Positions 42,600-51,950 of a DNA stretch of 64,000 nt are shown piece by piece. Every line of letters begins with the position of its first letter. Positions within the stretch are counted from its first letter, which is position 1. Origin of the DNA: Thermincola carboxydiphila (GTDB lineage Bacteria > Bacillota > Thermincolia > Thermincolales > UBA2595); contig JAENZX010000001.1 in the NCBI GenBank assembly GCA_016841045.1, positions 19,541-83,540 of the forward strand. The letters are read 5' to 3'. Under the pieces are notes generated by a model. It did no database searches. It was given only the letters and a program-made list of their open reading frames with translations, and was not told the DNA's origin. A program made the position numbers and the translations under genes.

Positions 42600-42991
42600 A
42601 CAATCTCCCCCAATAGTTTTCCGGAACTTATCATTCCGTTAATTAGCGCAATCCCGTAGATTCAATTCTTATTTTTATTAATATTATCTAATTATTCTAT
42701 ATTTTTTTTAATATTCCTTTAATTCATTATCTAAATTCACTGGGAAAGCTGGAAATCAAAGATAATTTATGGTTTCCCCTTTCTACTTAAATTCTTCTCT
42801 ACACCGGTACAATAAAGGAAAATAATGAAATTAATTCAGTTTATGGTTATTTAACCTTTATCTGCCACAAAAACCAAACCTGTCTTTAGCTCATACAATT
42901 AAATATTTTTTTTCTTAAAAATGTAGTATAATCTTTATGTGTTTAGTTTGTTTCCTATATATTAAACTTTGCAACGGAGGGACTTCATATT
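42600..42991. other. 392-bp AT-rich intergenic region with a promoter-like TATAAT
   Basis: The region lies between the divergent kinase and cysteine synthase genes. It is strongly AT-rich and has no supported gene. TATAAT at 42927-42932 lies about 60 bp before the cysteine synthase ATG and could be its -10 element; no clear -35, T-box or S-box structure is recognised. Confidence 0.5.
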
Positions 42992-43930
42992 ATGGACATC
43001 AAAAACAACATTTTAGAAGCTATAGGAAATACCCCTATGATAAAGATTAACCATTTATGTCCTAATTCAAATGTATTAATTGCAGCAAAGCTTGAAGGAA
43101 ATAACCCAGGTGGCAGTGTGAAGGACAGGCCCGCTTTACATTTGATAGAAATGGCCGAAAAATCCGGTCGGCTGACTAAAGACAAGATTATCGTCGAGCC
43201 TACCAGTGGTAATACCGGTATCGGGTTAGCCATGGTCGCGGCAGTGAAAGGTTACAAGCTGATTGTCACCATGTCCGAATGGATGAGTATGGAACGCCAA
43301 AAGACCCTCGCCGCCTTCGGAGCTGAAATAATTCTTACCCCTGGCGAAAAGGGTACTGACGGTGCCATAGAAAAAGCTATTGAAATGTGTACAGAGAATC
43401 CTGACTTATACTTTATGCCAAATCAGTTTGATAACGAAGATAACCTTATGGCTCATTATTATTCAACGGCAAATGAAATCTGGGAACAAACCGACGGAAA
43501 GATAACTCACTTTGTAGCCGGCATGGGTACAACCGGAACACTAATGGGAATTTCCAAGAGGCTTAAGGAACTTAATCCTCAAATAAAAATAATTGGTGTT
43601 GAGCCTAACATGAGCCATAAGGTTCAGGGACTTAAGAATATGGAAGAAGCAAGAGTCCCTCATATTTATGATCTCTCCTCGCTAGATGAAAAAATACGTA
43701 TTGCTGATGAAGATGCTTTTGAAATGGCCAGAGCTCTGACAAAGTACGAGGGAATCTTCGCCGGAATCAGCGCGGGAGCAGCAATGCACGTAGCTGCCGA
43801 AGTAGCAAAGGGACTGGATCAGGGTATTATCGTTGTTATCATCCCTGATAGAGGAGATAGGTATCTCTCCACCGATCTTTTCTGCTTTAACCCCTGCGGC
43901 AACCCCAACTGTGCCATCAAAGGAGAGTAA
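42992..43930 (+). CDS. cysK: Cysteine synthase (O-acetylserine sulfhydrylase)
   Basis: A 312-residue PLP enzyme that makes cysteine from O-acetylserine and sulfide. The PLP lysine is Lys44 in NPGGSVKDRPA, the phosphate-binding loop is EPTSGNTGIG, and GMGTTGTLMG binds the cofactor phosphate. The C-terminus has an extra Cys-containing tail (CFNPCGNPNC) that could bind metal. Overall it looks closer to the CysM-type branch, so the acceptor could also be O-phosphoserine. GGAGGG lies upstream of the ATG. It is monocistronic and ends at a perfect hairpin. Confidence 0.93.
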   Translation: MDIKNNILEAIGNTPMIKINHLCPNSNVLIAAKLEGNNPGGSVKDRPALHLIEMAEKSGRLTKDKIIVEPTSGNTGIGLAMVAAVKGYKLIVTMSEWMSMERQKTLAAFGAEIILTPGEKGTDGAIEKAIEMCTENPDLYFMPNQFDNEDNLMAHYYSTANEIWEQTDGKITHFVAGMGTTGTLMGISKRLKELNPQIKIIGVEPNMSHKVQGLKNMEEARVPHIYDLSSLDEKIRIADEDAFEMARALTKYEGIFAGISAGAAMHVAAEVAKGLDQGIIVVIIPDRGDRYLSTDLFCFNPCGNPNCAIKGE

Positions 43931-43938
43931 TTTATACC

Positions 43939-43968
43939 AAACAGAGAAGCTATTTGGCTTCTCTGTTT
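43939..43968. terminator. Bidirectional terminator between cysK and the rhomboid gene
   Basis: A perfect 12-bp stem, AAACAGAGAAGC/GCTTCTCTGTTT, with a 6-nt loop. It overlaps the last codons of the convergent rhomboid gene. Confidence 0.8.
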
Positions 43969-44645
43969 ACATTTCTTCTTCTTTTTGCAGGAGCAAGGAG
44001 TAACATCACTACCGCCCCTGCCGCGAAGCCCCCGATATGAGCCCACCATGCCACCATATTTCCGGGTACTCCTAAAGTCAGATATCCACTAAGCCATTGT
44101 GTCAAAAACCATATTAATAAAAATATAAACGCAGGTATCTCAATAAATGTAAAGAAAAAGAAAATCGGCAGTAACGTAAGCACTTTAGCCCTGGGATAAG
44201 TTACAAAGTATGCCCCAAGAACACCGGCAATAGCGCCGCTTGCACCTATAATAGGCTCTACTGCCACAGGGTTGGCCCAAACCTGTGCCAATGCGCCAAT
44301 TACACCTGCCGCCAGATACATTAAAATGAACCGATGTCTTCCCAGCCTATCCTCAACATTATCGCCAAAAATCCAGAGGTACAACATATTACCCAGTAAG
44401 TGCAGCCAGCCTCCATGCAGAAAAATTGACGTAAGCAGCGGAAAAACGGCAGGAACAAAATTTGATTGGCCGTTTACAAGATAAAACAATCTTCTTGGAA
44501 CAACGCCAAAGTTTACTGCGAAAGAATTCAACTCACCCTGACTCAGTGAAAGCTCATAAATAAAGACCGCAATGTTTAAGAAAATTAGCGTCACAGTCAC
44601 TACAGGAAATCGACGTGACCTAATGTTATCTCTGATAGGTATCAT
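43950..44645 (-). CDS. Rhomboid-family intramembrane serine protease
   Basis: A 231-residue protein with six to seven transmembrane helices. The catalytic Ser136 is in GASGAIAG and the catalytic His is in WWAHIGGF, forming the rhomboid dyad. The HGGWLHLLGNMLYLWIFG segment with its Asn is the second conserved block. Such proteases cut transmembrane substrates; the Bacillus homologue GlpG/YqgP helps membrane protein quality control. GGAGG precedes the ATG. The terminal stem-loop overlaps its stop codon. Confidence 0.93.
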   Translation of the reverse strand: MIPIRDNIRSRRFPVVTVTLIFLNIAVFIYELSLSQGELNSFAVNFGVVPRRLFYLVNGQSNFVPAVFPLLTSIFLHGGWLHLLGNMLYLWIFGDNVEDRLGRHRFILMYLAAGVIGALAQVWANPVAVEPIIGASGAIAGVLGAYFVTYPRAKVLTLLPIFFFFTFIEIPAFIFLLIWFLTQWLSGYLTLGVPGNMVAWWAHIGGFAAGAVVMLLLAPAKRRRNVNREAK

Positions 44646-44777
44646 TTTATCCTCCCATGTGTTTTCTCTACAAGATAGTATATATAATACCCTGTTAAAA
44701 GGAAATATAAAATAAGCTGTCGATTAAAAAACAAGAGCTGTGACAAATATTTAACGAATTCGACAGGAGTTATTTGG

Positions 44778-44783
44778 TATAAT
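44778..44783 (+). promoter_or_regulatory. -10 element before the reduced c-di-GMP aptamer
   Basis: A perfect TATAAT lies about 24 bp before the aptamer-like sequence at 44806. No good -35 at 17 bp is seen. Confidence 0.45.
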
Positions 44784-44805
44784 TTTCTTGGTGAGAAATT
44801 ATTAC

Positions 44806-44855
44806 TCCCGATAATAGCAAACCTATCGAAAGGTAGGGACGCAAAGGTAGAACCG
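44806..44855 (+). ncRNA. Reduced c-di-GMP-I (GEMM) aptamer: only the first stem domain
   Basis: AGCAAACCTATCGAAAGGTAGGGACGCAAAG matches the first stem and joining regions of the GEMM-I aptamer, and is nearly identical to the full riboswitch at 7345. After GCAAAG the expected CC and second stem (tetraloop receptor and the closing GCCGCC) are missing; the sequence goes straight into a terminator hairpin. It may be a truncated, dead riboswitch, or a variant whose second stem doubles as the terminator. Confidence 0.6.
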
Positions 44856-44887
44856 CACCTGCCTCGAAACTCGGCAGGTGCTTTTTC
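44856..44887 (+). terminator. Terminator joined to the reduced aptamer
   Basis: GCACCTGCC-TCGAAACTC-GGCAGGTGC makes a 9-bp GC-rich stem followed by TTTTTCTC. It lies 130 bp before the UPF0182 gene. Confidence 0.85.
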
Positions 44888-44936
44888 TCTTTAGCGGAGA
44901 TTCGTGCTTCCTTGGAGTTATTACTGGAGGTGGGGG

Positions 44937-44999
44937 ATGAAAATCATAGCCATTTGGCTATCTGAAGGACACTTCGGCCTTGCCGAGCAAAACGATTAG
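44937..44999 (+). CDS. Candidate 20-residue leader ORF before the UPF0182 gene
   Basis: An ATG at 44937 has a strong GGAGGTGGGGG just upstream, and the frame runs 20 codons (MKIIAIWLSEGHFGLAEQND) to TAG at 44997, ending 17 bp before the UPF0182 start, which has its own Shine-Dalgarno sequence. It may be a leader peptide, a translational coupler or chance. No known family. Confidence 0.35.
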   Translation: MKIIAIWLSEGHFGLAEQND

Positions 45000-45016
45000 T
45001 GAAGGGGGGCCTATAG

Positions 45017-47770
45017 ATGAAAAAACCCGGACTTTTCCAAATAGTTTTAATTTTACTTGTAATGGCAGCAGTGATAATCAAAACTTTTTCGACCTTGTAC
45101 ATCGATTTTCTCTGGTTCAAAGATTTGGGTTACAGCCAGCTATTCACCATTCCAATCATAACCAAGCTTCAAATTGGAGTAGTGTCTTTTTTAATTTACC
45201 TTGTGTTAATATTCGCAATGGGCCTAATTGCCTTCAGGGTTTTCGTGAATGCCGCAGCACAAGGAGAAAGGGCTAAAAACAAACTTCGTCTTTATGTTAT
45301 TGACAACCTTAGACCTCCTAAGGAAGAGGATGTTACTCCTATTGCCAATAAAAAAGCTGTCTTAATTATTTTTGTAATTAGTTTTATAGTCAGTTTTTTA
45401 ATTTCTCTCGGAGTAACCAAGAGCGGCTGGATGACACTACTGGAATATAGGCATGCCAGCAGCTTTGGGGTCAAGGAATTGGTATTTAACAAAGACGTAT
45501 CCTTCTATATATTCAAAATGCCACTTTATCTCTGGGTGTTGAATTCGCTTTCGTTCTCAATTACAACAGCTTTTCTAACTAGCCTTCTCTCTTACCCTCT
45601 GATGGGCTTAATCAAACTAAAGGGCAGCATTTTCAAAAAACGCAGTGTACACATTCCCCGACCTCTCCGAAGGTTTTGGGCTACACTGACAGGACTTCTC
45701 TTTATCCTTATAGGTATAAAAAAATATTTATCTATCTATGCCATTATGTATTCACAAACAGGTTATGTGTACGGTGCCGGGTATACGGATATTCATGTCA
45801 CGGTACCACTAGCAAAAATAATGACAGTTCTGGCATTCTTATGTGCAGCTATATGTTATCTATACATATTTCTTGATGACCACAGGCTAATTCTCGGTGC
45901 ATTCTCCGTTTACCTGGCGGCCGCAGGTATTGGGTTGGCCGCTTTTGGGCTTATCCAATATAATGTCAGTAATAACGAGTTTGTAAAAGAAAAACCTTAT
46001 ATTGAACAGGAAATTCGTTTTACCAGGATGGCCTACAATCTGGATAAGATAAAAGTAAAAGACTATCCCGGAACAGCAGCAATTACTCCCAAGAACATCA
46101 GCAACAATAAATCAACTATGGAAAATATCAGGCTTAATGACCCCAAGCCACTAAAGACCGTGCTTTCTCAGAATCAAGGCTTAAGGTACTATTATAGGTT
46201 TAATGACATTGATATTGACAGATATAACTTAGACGGCAATTACCGCCAGGTTCTCTTGACAGCCCGTGAACTATCAAAAGAAGCACTTACTGATGACAAA
46301 GCGGCTACCTTTGTTAATCTCACCATGAGATATACCCACGGGTATGGTGTATCAGCCACCCTGGCAAATGAGATTGATGAATCGGGCTATGCAAAATTAA
46401 TAATAAAAGATATCCCGCCGAAGTCTCAGGTAAAGGGAATTCAGATAAAAGAGCCACGAATCTACTTCGGAGAGCTAACTAATGACACTCAGTATGGCTA
46501 CGTTATAGGTAATACAGCTGCGAAAGAGTTCGATTATCCCCAGGGAGACAATAATGTTGAAAATACGTATAAAGGTAAAACAGGCCTTTACCTAACAGGG
46601 CTGAATAAGCTTTTTCTAAGTGCCTACTTTGACACATTTCGCTTTTTTATGGCCAGTGAAATTAATGATAAAAGCAAACTACTAATGAGAAGGAACATTA
46701 AGGACCGGGTCAGGACCCTCATGCCATATCTGAAGTATGACAGCGACCCTTATATTGTCGTTGCTGATAATGGAAAGTTGCACTGGATTATTGATGCTTA
46801 CACATATTCTGATAAATTCCCCTATTCAACCCCCGTGGGAGGCTTGAATTATATACGTAACTCAGTGAAAGTAGTTGTTGACCCTTATGACGGTACCGTT
46901 GATTTTTATTCCTTGGATAATACAGACCCTGTTTTAAAAACTATTTCCAGCATATTTCCCGGGGTGTTCAAAGACCCTGCTGATATGCCAAGTAATCTCA
47001 AAGAACATATAAGGTATGCTGAAGACTACTTCAACATACAAGCCAAAGTGCTGTTGAATTTTCACGTGAATAATCCCTCTGTGTTCTATAATAAAGAAGA
47101 TACCTGGGATGTGGCAAAGAAAATTGAAGAAGGATCAACTGTAAATATCGAACCCTACTATTCTGTAATGAAACTCCCTGGCGAGAAGGAAAGCGAATTT
47201 ACCCTGATGCTTCCTTTCACGCCTGCCAGCCGGCAGGAGCAGCACCGCAACAATCTGGTATCATGGCTTGCAGCCCGTAATGATGGAAAACATTACGGAG
47301 AACTTATCCTTTACAAGGTTCCAAAAAACGTAGAGGTTCAGGGTCCTCTAATGATTGAAAGCCTTATCGACCAAGATACTACAATTTCAACTAAGATGAC
47401 CCTCTGGGGACAAGGGGGTTCTGAGGTGATTAGGGGTAACCTCCTGGCAGTCCCCGTAGACGGAGGCTTTATCTATGTTGAACCTATATACATCAGAGCT
47501 CAGCAGCAGGGAGCATCTATTCCTCAAATGCAGGCTATTGTATTTGCCATTGACAAGAAGATTATCATGGTCGAGACCAAATCCCTCGATAAAACAATTG
47601 CCGCATTCTTTGCCCTTGAAGGCGCTCCGCCAACTCCCGGTGCTGATATTGCAGGCAAAAACAATACCGGAGAACCACGGGTCATAAATCCGAAAGATTC
47701 TATTCTGAAAAAAATCCAACTTCTGAAACAACAGCTTCAGGACTTGGAAAATCAGGTTAAATCCTTATAA
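45017..47770 (+). CDS. UPF0182 (COG1615) large membrane protein
   Basis: A 917-residue protein of the UPF0182 family, normal length. About seven transmembrane helices fill the first 310 residues (FLWFKDLGYSQLF near residue 31 is a family signature). The rest is a large extracytoplasmic domain with NIRLNDPKPLKTVLSQNQGLRYYYRF, RVRTLMPYLKYDSDPYIVV and ETKSLDKTIAAFF typical of the family, ending in a short coiled-coil tail (LKKIQLLKQQLQDLENQV). The function is unknown. GGGGGG lies 7 nt before the ATG. A riboswitch-like leader and terminator precede it. Confidence 0.93.
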   Translation: MKKPGLFQIVLILLVMAAVIIKTFSTLYIDFLWFKDLGYSQLFTIPIITKLQIGVVSFLIYLVLIFAMGLIAFRVFVNAAAQGERAKNKLRLYVIDNLRPPKEEDVTPIANKKAVLIIFVISFIVSFLISLGVTKSGWMTLLEYRHASSFGVKELVFNKDVSFYIFKMPLYLWVLNSLSFSITTAFLTSLLSYPLMGLIKLKGSIFKKRSVHIPRPLRRFWATLTGLLFILIGIKKYLSIYAIMYSQTGYVYGAGYTDIHVTVPLAKIMTVLAFLCAAICYLYIFLDDHRLILGAFSVYLAAAGIGLAAFGLIQYNVSNNEFVKEKPYIEQEIRFTRMAYNLDKIKVKDYPGTAAITPKNISNNKSTMENIRLNDPKPLKTVLSQNQGLRYYYRFNDIDIDRYNLDGNYRQVLLTARELSKEALTDDKAATFVNLTMRYTHGYGVSATLANEIDESGYAKLIIKDIPPKSQVKGIQIKEPRIYFGELTNDTQYGYVIGNTAAKEFDYPQGDNNVENTYKGKTGLYLTGLNKLFLSAYFDTFRFFMASEINDKSKLLMRRNIKDRVRTLMPYLKYDSDPYIVVADNGKLHWIIDAYTYSDKFPYSTPVGGLNYIRNSVKVVVDPYDGTVDFYSLDNTDPVLKTISSIFPGVFKDPADMPSNLKEHIRYAEDYFNIQAKVLLNFHVNNPSVFYNKEDTWDVAKKIEEGSTVNIEPYYSVMKLPGEKESEFTLMLPFTPASRQEQHRNNLVSWLAARNDGKHYGELILYKVPKNVEVQGPLMIESLIDQDTTISTKMTLWGQGGSEVIRGNLLAVPVDGGFIYVEPIYIRAQQQGASIPQMQAIVFAIDKKIIMVETKSLDKTIAAFFALEGAPPTPGADIAGKNNTGEPRVINPKDSILKKIQLLKQQLQDLENQVKSL

Positions 47771-47805
47771 TCTTCTTTACCAATTTAAATCGTTCTTATA
47801 TTACT

Positions 47806-47834
47806 GGCGCCTTTGGTACATATCCATAGGCGCC
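47806..47834. terminator. GC-rich hairpin between convergent genes
   Basis: GGCGCCT pairs with AGGCGCC around a 15-nt loop, between the ends of the UPF0182 and CoA-disulfide reductase genes. It lacks a U tract, so intrinsic termination is uncertain. Confidence 0.35.
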
Positions 47835-47869
47835 ATTGTATCAGAACTCAGGTTTTTTCAACCGTTGGG

Positions 47870-49519
47870 TTATTGCTCACTTTCTATACCTAAAATATAA
47901 ATGTTATATCCCCCACTAAGGTTCTTTACACTAAATCCCTTCTGCATCAGAACCCTTGCAGCCACGTACGCCCTAAGTCCAACCTGGCAGTAGACAACAA
48001 TTTGCTTATCTTTGGGAATGTCGCTTATCCTGTCTCTGATATCATCGACAGGAATATTTACCGACCCTTCGATATGACCATCAGAATATTCTTTGGACGT
48101 CCTTACATCCAGCAAAATAGTTTTATTTGGATCAAGGTCCTTTATTTCATGCCAATGTATAACGTCCATATCCCCTTTGAGAATGTTTGCAGCCACAAAG
48201 CCGGCCATATTAACAGGGTCTTTAGCGGAAGAAAATGGCGGTGCATATGCCAGTTCAAGTTCTTCGAGATCGTATACAGTTAACCCTGCACGAATGGCAG
48301 TGGCCAGGACATCTATTCTCTTATCAACACCCTTTATACCAACTGCTTGTGCTCCCAGTATCTTACCGTCTGAGTCAAAGAGCAGCTTAATATTTATCGG
48401 AATCGCCCCGGGGTAGTAACCGGCATGGGAGGCGTTAACGGTATACGATTTCTCGTATGACATACCCAATCTAGTAAGAGTTTTCTCATTATTTCCTGTA
48501 CTGGCAACCACCAGGTCAAAGACTTTGGCAATAGACGTACCCTGAGTCCCTTTATAAGCTGCCTTCCTCCCGGCGATATTATCTGCGGCAATACGCCCCT
48601 GACGGTTTGCCGGTCCAGCCAGAGGTATATATGTCTTATTTCCGTTAACAAAATCAACAACTTCTACCACGTCACCTACCGAATATATACTAGAATCAGA
48701 TGTCTGCATGTACTCATTAACTCTTACAGTACCCCGTTCTCCCAGTTCAAGCCCAGCTTCCCGGGCAAGTTCCGATTCGGGCTTGACCCCTATGGCAAGG
48801 ATAACCGCATCTGCACTTATTACCTCGCCACTTTGAAGAGTTAATTTTTTCAAACCGTTCTCGTCTGCAAAGGATGTAACTCCCTGACTAAGTAACAGCC
48901 TTACACCTTTATCATTTATATGCCGGTAAATAATGCTGGCCATTTCCGGGTCCAGTGGAGCCATTACCTGGCTTGCCGCTTCTACTACAGTTACATTAGT
49001 TCCGAGAGCGTGAATATTTTCAGCCATTTCAAGACCAATAAACCCCCCACCCACAATTATTACCGAGTTAACTCTAGCCTGTGTGAGGTAGAGGGATATT
49101 CTATCGGTGTCGTCCAAAGACCGCAGAGAAAAGATATTTTGCCCATCAATACCGGGAATAGCTGGTCTCACAGGTTCTGCACCCGGTGAGAGGACAATAT
49201 AATCGTATGATTCAATATAGGTTTCACCGGTTTTAGTATTCTTCACTTGTACTGCTTTAGCCTGACGGTCGATTTTTACTACTTCGCTGTTAATCCTTAC
49301 ATCAATGTTAAACCTGGCATCCATACCTGCCGGGGTCTGGACCAGCAGCTCTTCCCTGTCCCTGATAGTACCCCCTATATAGTAAGGCAGACCGCAGTTA
49401 GCAAAAGATATATATTCTCCCCGCTCAAACATCACTATTTGTGCATCTTCATTTAGTCTCCTCAGTCGGGCCGCCGCCGATGCACCGCCGGCAACTCCCC
49501 CGATAACAAGAACCTTCAT
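47870..49519 (-). CDS. CoA-disulfide reductase with C-terminal rhodanese domain
   Basis: A 549-residue flavoprotein. The FAD motif GGVAGGASAAARLRR begins the protein; the single redox Cys is Cys42 in FANCGLPYY, as in CoA-disulfide reductases and NADH oxidases; VGGGFIGLEMAENI binds NAD(P)H. The C-terminal rhodanese domain (about 450-545) has LLDVRTSKEYSDGHIEGSVNIP and active-site Cys in VYCQVGLRAY. CDR-rhodanese fusions (CoADR-RHD) reduce CoA disulfides, per- and polysulfides, fitting sulfur metabolism. The ATG has AGGAG with long spacing upstream. It is complete and intact. Confidence 0.94.
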   Translation of the reverse strand: MKVLVIGGVAGGASAAARLRRLNEDAQIVMFERGEYISFANCGLPYYIGGTIRDREELLVQTPAGMDARFNIDVRINSEVVKIDRQAKAVQVKNTKTGETYIESYDYIVLSPGAEPVRPAIPGIDGQNIFSLRSLDDTDRISLYLTQARVNSVIIVGGGFIGLEMAENIHALGTNVTVVEAASQVMAPLDPEMASIIYRHINDKGVRLLLSQGVTSFADENGLKKLTLQSGEVISADAVILAIGVKPESELAREAGLELGERGTVRVNEYMQTSDSSIYSVGDVVEVVDFVNGNKTYIPLAGPANRQGRIAADNIAGRKAAYKGTQGTSIAKVFDLVVASTGNNEKTLTRLGMSYEKSYTVNASHAGYYPGAIPINIKLLFDSDGKILGAQAVGIKGVDKRIDVLATAIRAGLTVYDLEELELAYAPPFSSAKDPVNMAGFVAANILKGDMDVIHWHEIKDLDPNKTILLDVRTSKEYSDGHIEGSVNIPVDDIRDRISDIPKDKQIVVYCQVGLRAYVAARVLMQKGFSVKNLSGGYNIYILGIESEQ

Positions 49520-49540
49520 TCATAAGCCATCTCCTTTTAA

Positions 49541-49912
49541 CTAAACCATTAAATTCCTGACTTCCTGCTCTGCTGCCTGCATCTTTAGGAGGTAACCGGC
49601 ACGTTTGGTTTGCCAATACGAGTCATTAAGATTTCCTAACACCCGGTCGGCGGAAAACCTTTTTTCAAAAGACTCCCTCAGATCCTCAAGAGCCTCAATC
49701 ATTAGAAGCCTACACCGGTATGATTCCTCATCTTTACCCGGCAGGCCAATAACCTGCTCAAAAAACCGGTCAGTTTCGCCAAGAGCAAATTCTGTCAGAC
49801 TCACTAATTCTGTATTATTTTGTCCACTAACCTGTACTTTTCTTTCTTTTTCAATTAACGATAAAACATCAGTTTTGATATTTTCAATAGTCTCCAGATA
49901 TATCTTCAACAA
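49541..49912 (-). CDS. Hypothetical helical protein
   Basis: A 123-residue, highly charged, probably all-helical soluble protein (SLIEKERKVQ, LGETDRFFEQVIG, RLLMIEALEDLRESFEKRF). No family is recognised. The start is taken as TTG at 49912, 6 nt after GGGGGAG; an ATG at 49927 is in frame but has no ribosome binding site. It lies 21 bp upstream of the CoA-disulfide reductase gene on the same strand and may be co-transcribed. Its length and composition recall small flagellar or secretion chaperones, which is weak evidence only. Confidence 0.6.
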   Translation of the reverse strand: MLKIYLETIENIKTDVLSLIEKERKVQVSGQNNTELVSLTEFALGETDRFFEQVIGLPGKDEESYRCRLLMIEALEDLRESFEKRFSADRVLGNLNDSYWQTKRAGYLLKMQAAEQEVRNLMV

Positions 49913-49942
49913 CTTCCGCTCCCCCATATACTAAACAAAAGT

Positions 49943-49972
49943 TTGAAAGGTTTGCTTTTGCAAACCTTTCAA
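49943..49972 (-). terminator. Terminator after the RlmL-like methyltransferase gene
   Basis: A perfect 13-bp stem (TTGAAAGGTTTGC/GCAAACCTTTCAA) with a TTTT loop, followed on the minus strand by ACTTTTGTTT. It lies 70 bp beyond the stop at 50041. Confidence 0.65.
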
Positions 49973-50040
49973 TTACCCGTTGTCACTATTCACCCGTTAA
50001 TTGTTACTGCCAACTTCAACTATCAACTGTCAACTTTCCA

Positions 50041-51231
50041 CTACTTAACAGGTGCTAGACTCGCGCTTTCCGGTGTGTCTGCCGCACCAGTCTCCTGCCT
50101 GCGTGGCGGGCGAGGTCCCGGGTATTGATAATATTGGCACTCTATCCGCCCATTATACAGCTTTCTACGTTTGACAGCCTTTCTGCCAAAAAACTTTTCA
50201 AAGCCGGGGTGGGCAGTTATCACATAAAAAGACCAGGTATCAAGGGCTCTCGATACCTCTCCCATTTCCTTATACAATTTTTCCACTTCTTTGTCATCGC
50301 CAAGCCTTTCCCCGTAAGGAGGGTTGCATATTACATATCCGTATTTGGATTTTGTCCTGACCTCTGACATAGGCAGCCGCTGGAAATGAATCTGATCCTC
50401 GACTCCGGCTTCCCTTGCATGATATCTGGCCATACTCAAAGCCTTCTCATTTATATCGGTTCCTATTATTTTTAACTTCCTGTCTCTTTTTTCCAGAGAT
50501 AAAGCTTCCTGTCGGGCCGTCTGCCAAATCTTCTTCGGTACCGTCGGCCAGGTTTCAGCCACAAAATTCCTTTCAATTCCAGGTGCTATGTTCAGCCCGA
50601 TAAGGGCAGCCTCCACAGGTATTGTACCTGTCCCACATAACGGATCCATCAGTATTCTGTCATGAAACCAGTGGCCTAAAGTGATAAGAGCCGCGGCCAA
50701 TGTCTCTTTTAAAGGGGCTTCTCCAGTTAATTTTCGGTATCCCCTCTTATGCAACCCCTGACCGCTTGTATCAATTGTCAGAGTTACCTCATCTTTTAAC
50801 AAGGCCACTTCTACCGCATAACGTGGACCATCTTCCGCAAACCATTCCTGCTTATATGCGCTCTTCATCTTTTCCACGATAGCCTTTTTTACAATTGCCT
50901 GGCAGTCAGGTACACTAAAAAGCTTTGAATTTATTGACTTGCCGGAAACAGGAAAACTAGCATTCCGAGGAAGCCAGTCAGGCCAGGGCAGCGATTTTGT
51001 CTGCTGAAACAGTTCTTCAAAGGTGGTGGCTTTAAATGACCCCATCTTGACCAGGACTCTATCGGCACTCCTCAGCCAGAGGTTTGCCCTGCACAAGGCC
51101 ATTTCATCGGCAGTAAATGTCACTTTTGCATTTTCCACTGTCACGTCTTCATAACCTAAAGCTTTTACTTCCCTTGCCACTACAGCCTCCAGGCCAAATG
51201 TGGCTGTTGCAATCAACTTTATTTTTGACAT
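50041..51231 (-). CDS. THUMP-domain class I RNA N2-guanosine methyltransferase (RlmL/YpsC-like)
   Basis: A 396-residue rRNA methyltransferase. N-terminal ferredoxin-like and THUMP domains (about 1-160) bind RNA; the C-terminal Rossmann domain has MDPLCGTGTIPVEAAL for SAM and VICNPPYGERLG, the NPPY catalytic motif. The family makes m2G in 23S rRNA. The start is ATG at 51231 (MSKIKLIATATFG) with AGGAG 7 nt upstream; an in-frame ATG at 51249 overlaps the upstream gene. A Pro/Arg-rich tail of about 25 residues extends beyond the family's usual end. Confidence 0.9.
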   Translation of the reverse strand: MSKIKLIATATFGLEAVVAREVKALGYEDVTVENAKVTFTADEMALCRANLWLRSADRVLVKMGSFKATTFEELFQQTKSLPWPDWLPRNASFPVSGKSINSKLFSVPDCQAIVKKAIVEKMKSAYKQEWFAEDGPRYAVEVALLKDEVTLTIDTSGQGLHKRGYRKLTGEAPLKETLAAALITLGHWFHDRILMDPLCGTGTIPVEAALIGLNIAPGIERNFVAETWPTVPKKIWQTARQEALSLEKRDRKLKIIGTDINEKALSMARYHAREAGVEDQIHFQRLPMSEVRTKSKYGYVICNPPYGERLGDDKEVEKLYKEMGEVSRALDTWSFYVITAHPGFEKFFGRKAVKRRKLYNGRIECQYYQYPGPRPPRRQETGAADTPESASLAPVK

Positions 51232-51245
51232 AATCCAGCTCCTGT

Positions 51246-51950
51246 TCAACCAGTCATTTTCTTATAAACTCCTATGAGCAAAATCAGCAACGGTTGGTGT
51301 ATTAGATAGATAATTAGCGTATGTCTCCCTAGAAAACCCAAGAAACTAAACAGCCTTAGCTCTGGCTCTGAAATAAGCAGGCTTGTCTTAGCAGGATATA
51401 AAGCCCTGCCCAGAATTACTCCATATAAAAATACCCCAAACCATGGAAAAAGGGGGTAATAATCAGCCGATACCCAGCCGGTCCCAGTCATATTAAACAA
51501 AAACAAGTAGTTGTTATCAAAGGCTATTGGCCCCAAATATATTCCGGCAGCGATTATAAGGATTCCAAGTAAAGCTAAAAGGTAACTGTTGAGTTTAATA
51601 AAAAGCGGTGCTAACAGCACACTTAGACCAAGAAAATGAATTATCCCAAACTTAATCCCGAAGGCCGGGTTATAAAGGTGTGTTACTACTGTAATAATAG
51701 CTGCCACAGCAAAAAATTTCAAAGCCCTTCGGGTATTGTTTCGGCTAAAGGAACTGCTGATGGCTGAAATAATTATAAACAGAATTGCCGAGGTTTTTCC
51801 AATGTAATAATATATCCCCTGGTTGTAGTGTACATCATAGCCGTAAAATTCTTTCAAAGAAAAAAGAAAATGAAAAAACACCATCAGTACCAGGGCTACA
51901 CCCCTAATTATATCAATTTCCCACAGCCGTTTCCGACCTGTCCTATTCAT
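51246..51950 (-). CDS. DUF1624 / heparan-alpha-glucosaminide acetyltransferase-like membrane protein
   Basis: A 234-residue membrane protein with about seven helices. It has the DUF1624 start RLWEIDIIRGVALVLMVFFHF, where the Arg-Gly and His are conserved in acyltransferases of the HGSNAT/YeiB group, and PLFPWFGVFLYGVILGR near the end. It may acetylate a sugar or lipid across the membrane. The start ATG at 51950 overlaps the upstream hypothetical gene by 8 bp, implying translational coupling. The terminal helix LLILLIGVYKKM ends 15 bp before the methyltransferase start. Confidence 0.85.
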   Translation of the reverse strand: MNRTGRKRLWEIDIIRGVALVLMVFFHFLFSLKEFYGYDVHYNQGIYYYIGKTSAILFIIISAISSSFSRNNTRRALKFFAVAAIITVVTHLYNPAFGIKFGIIHFLGLSVLLAPLFIKLNSYLLALLGILIIAAGIYLGPIAFDNNYLFLFNMTGTGWVSADYYPLFPWFGVFLYGVILGRALYPAKTSLLISEPELRLFSFLGFLGRHTLIIYLIHQPLLILLIGVYKKMTG

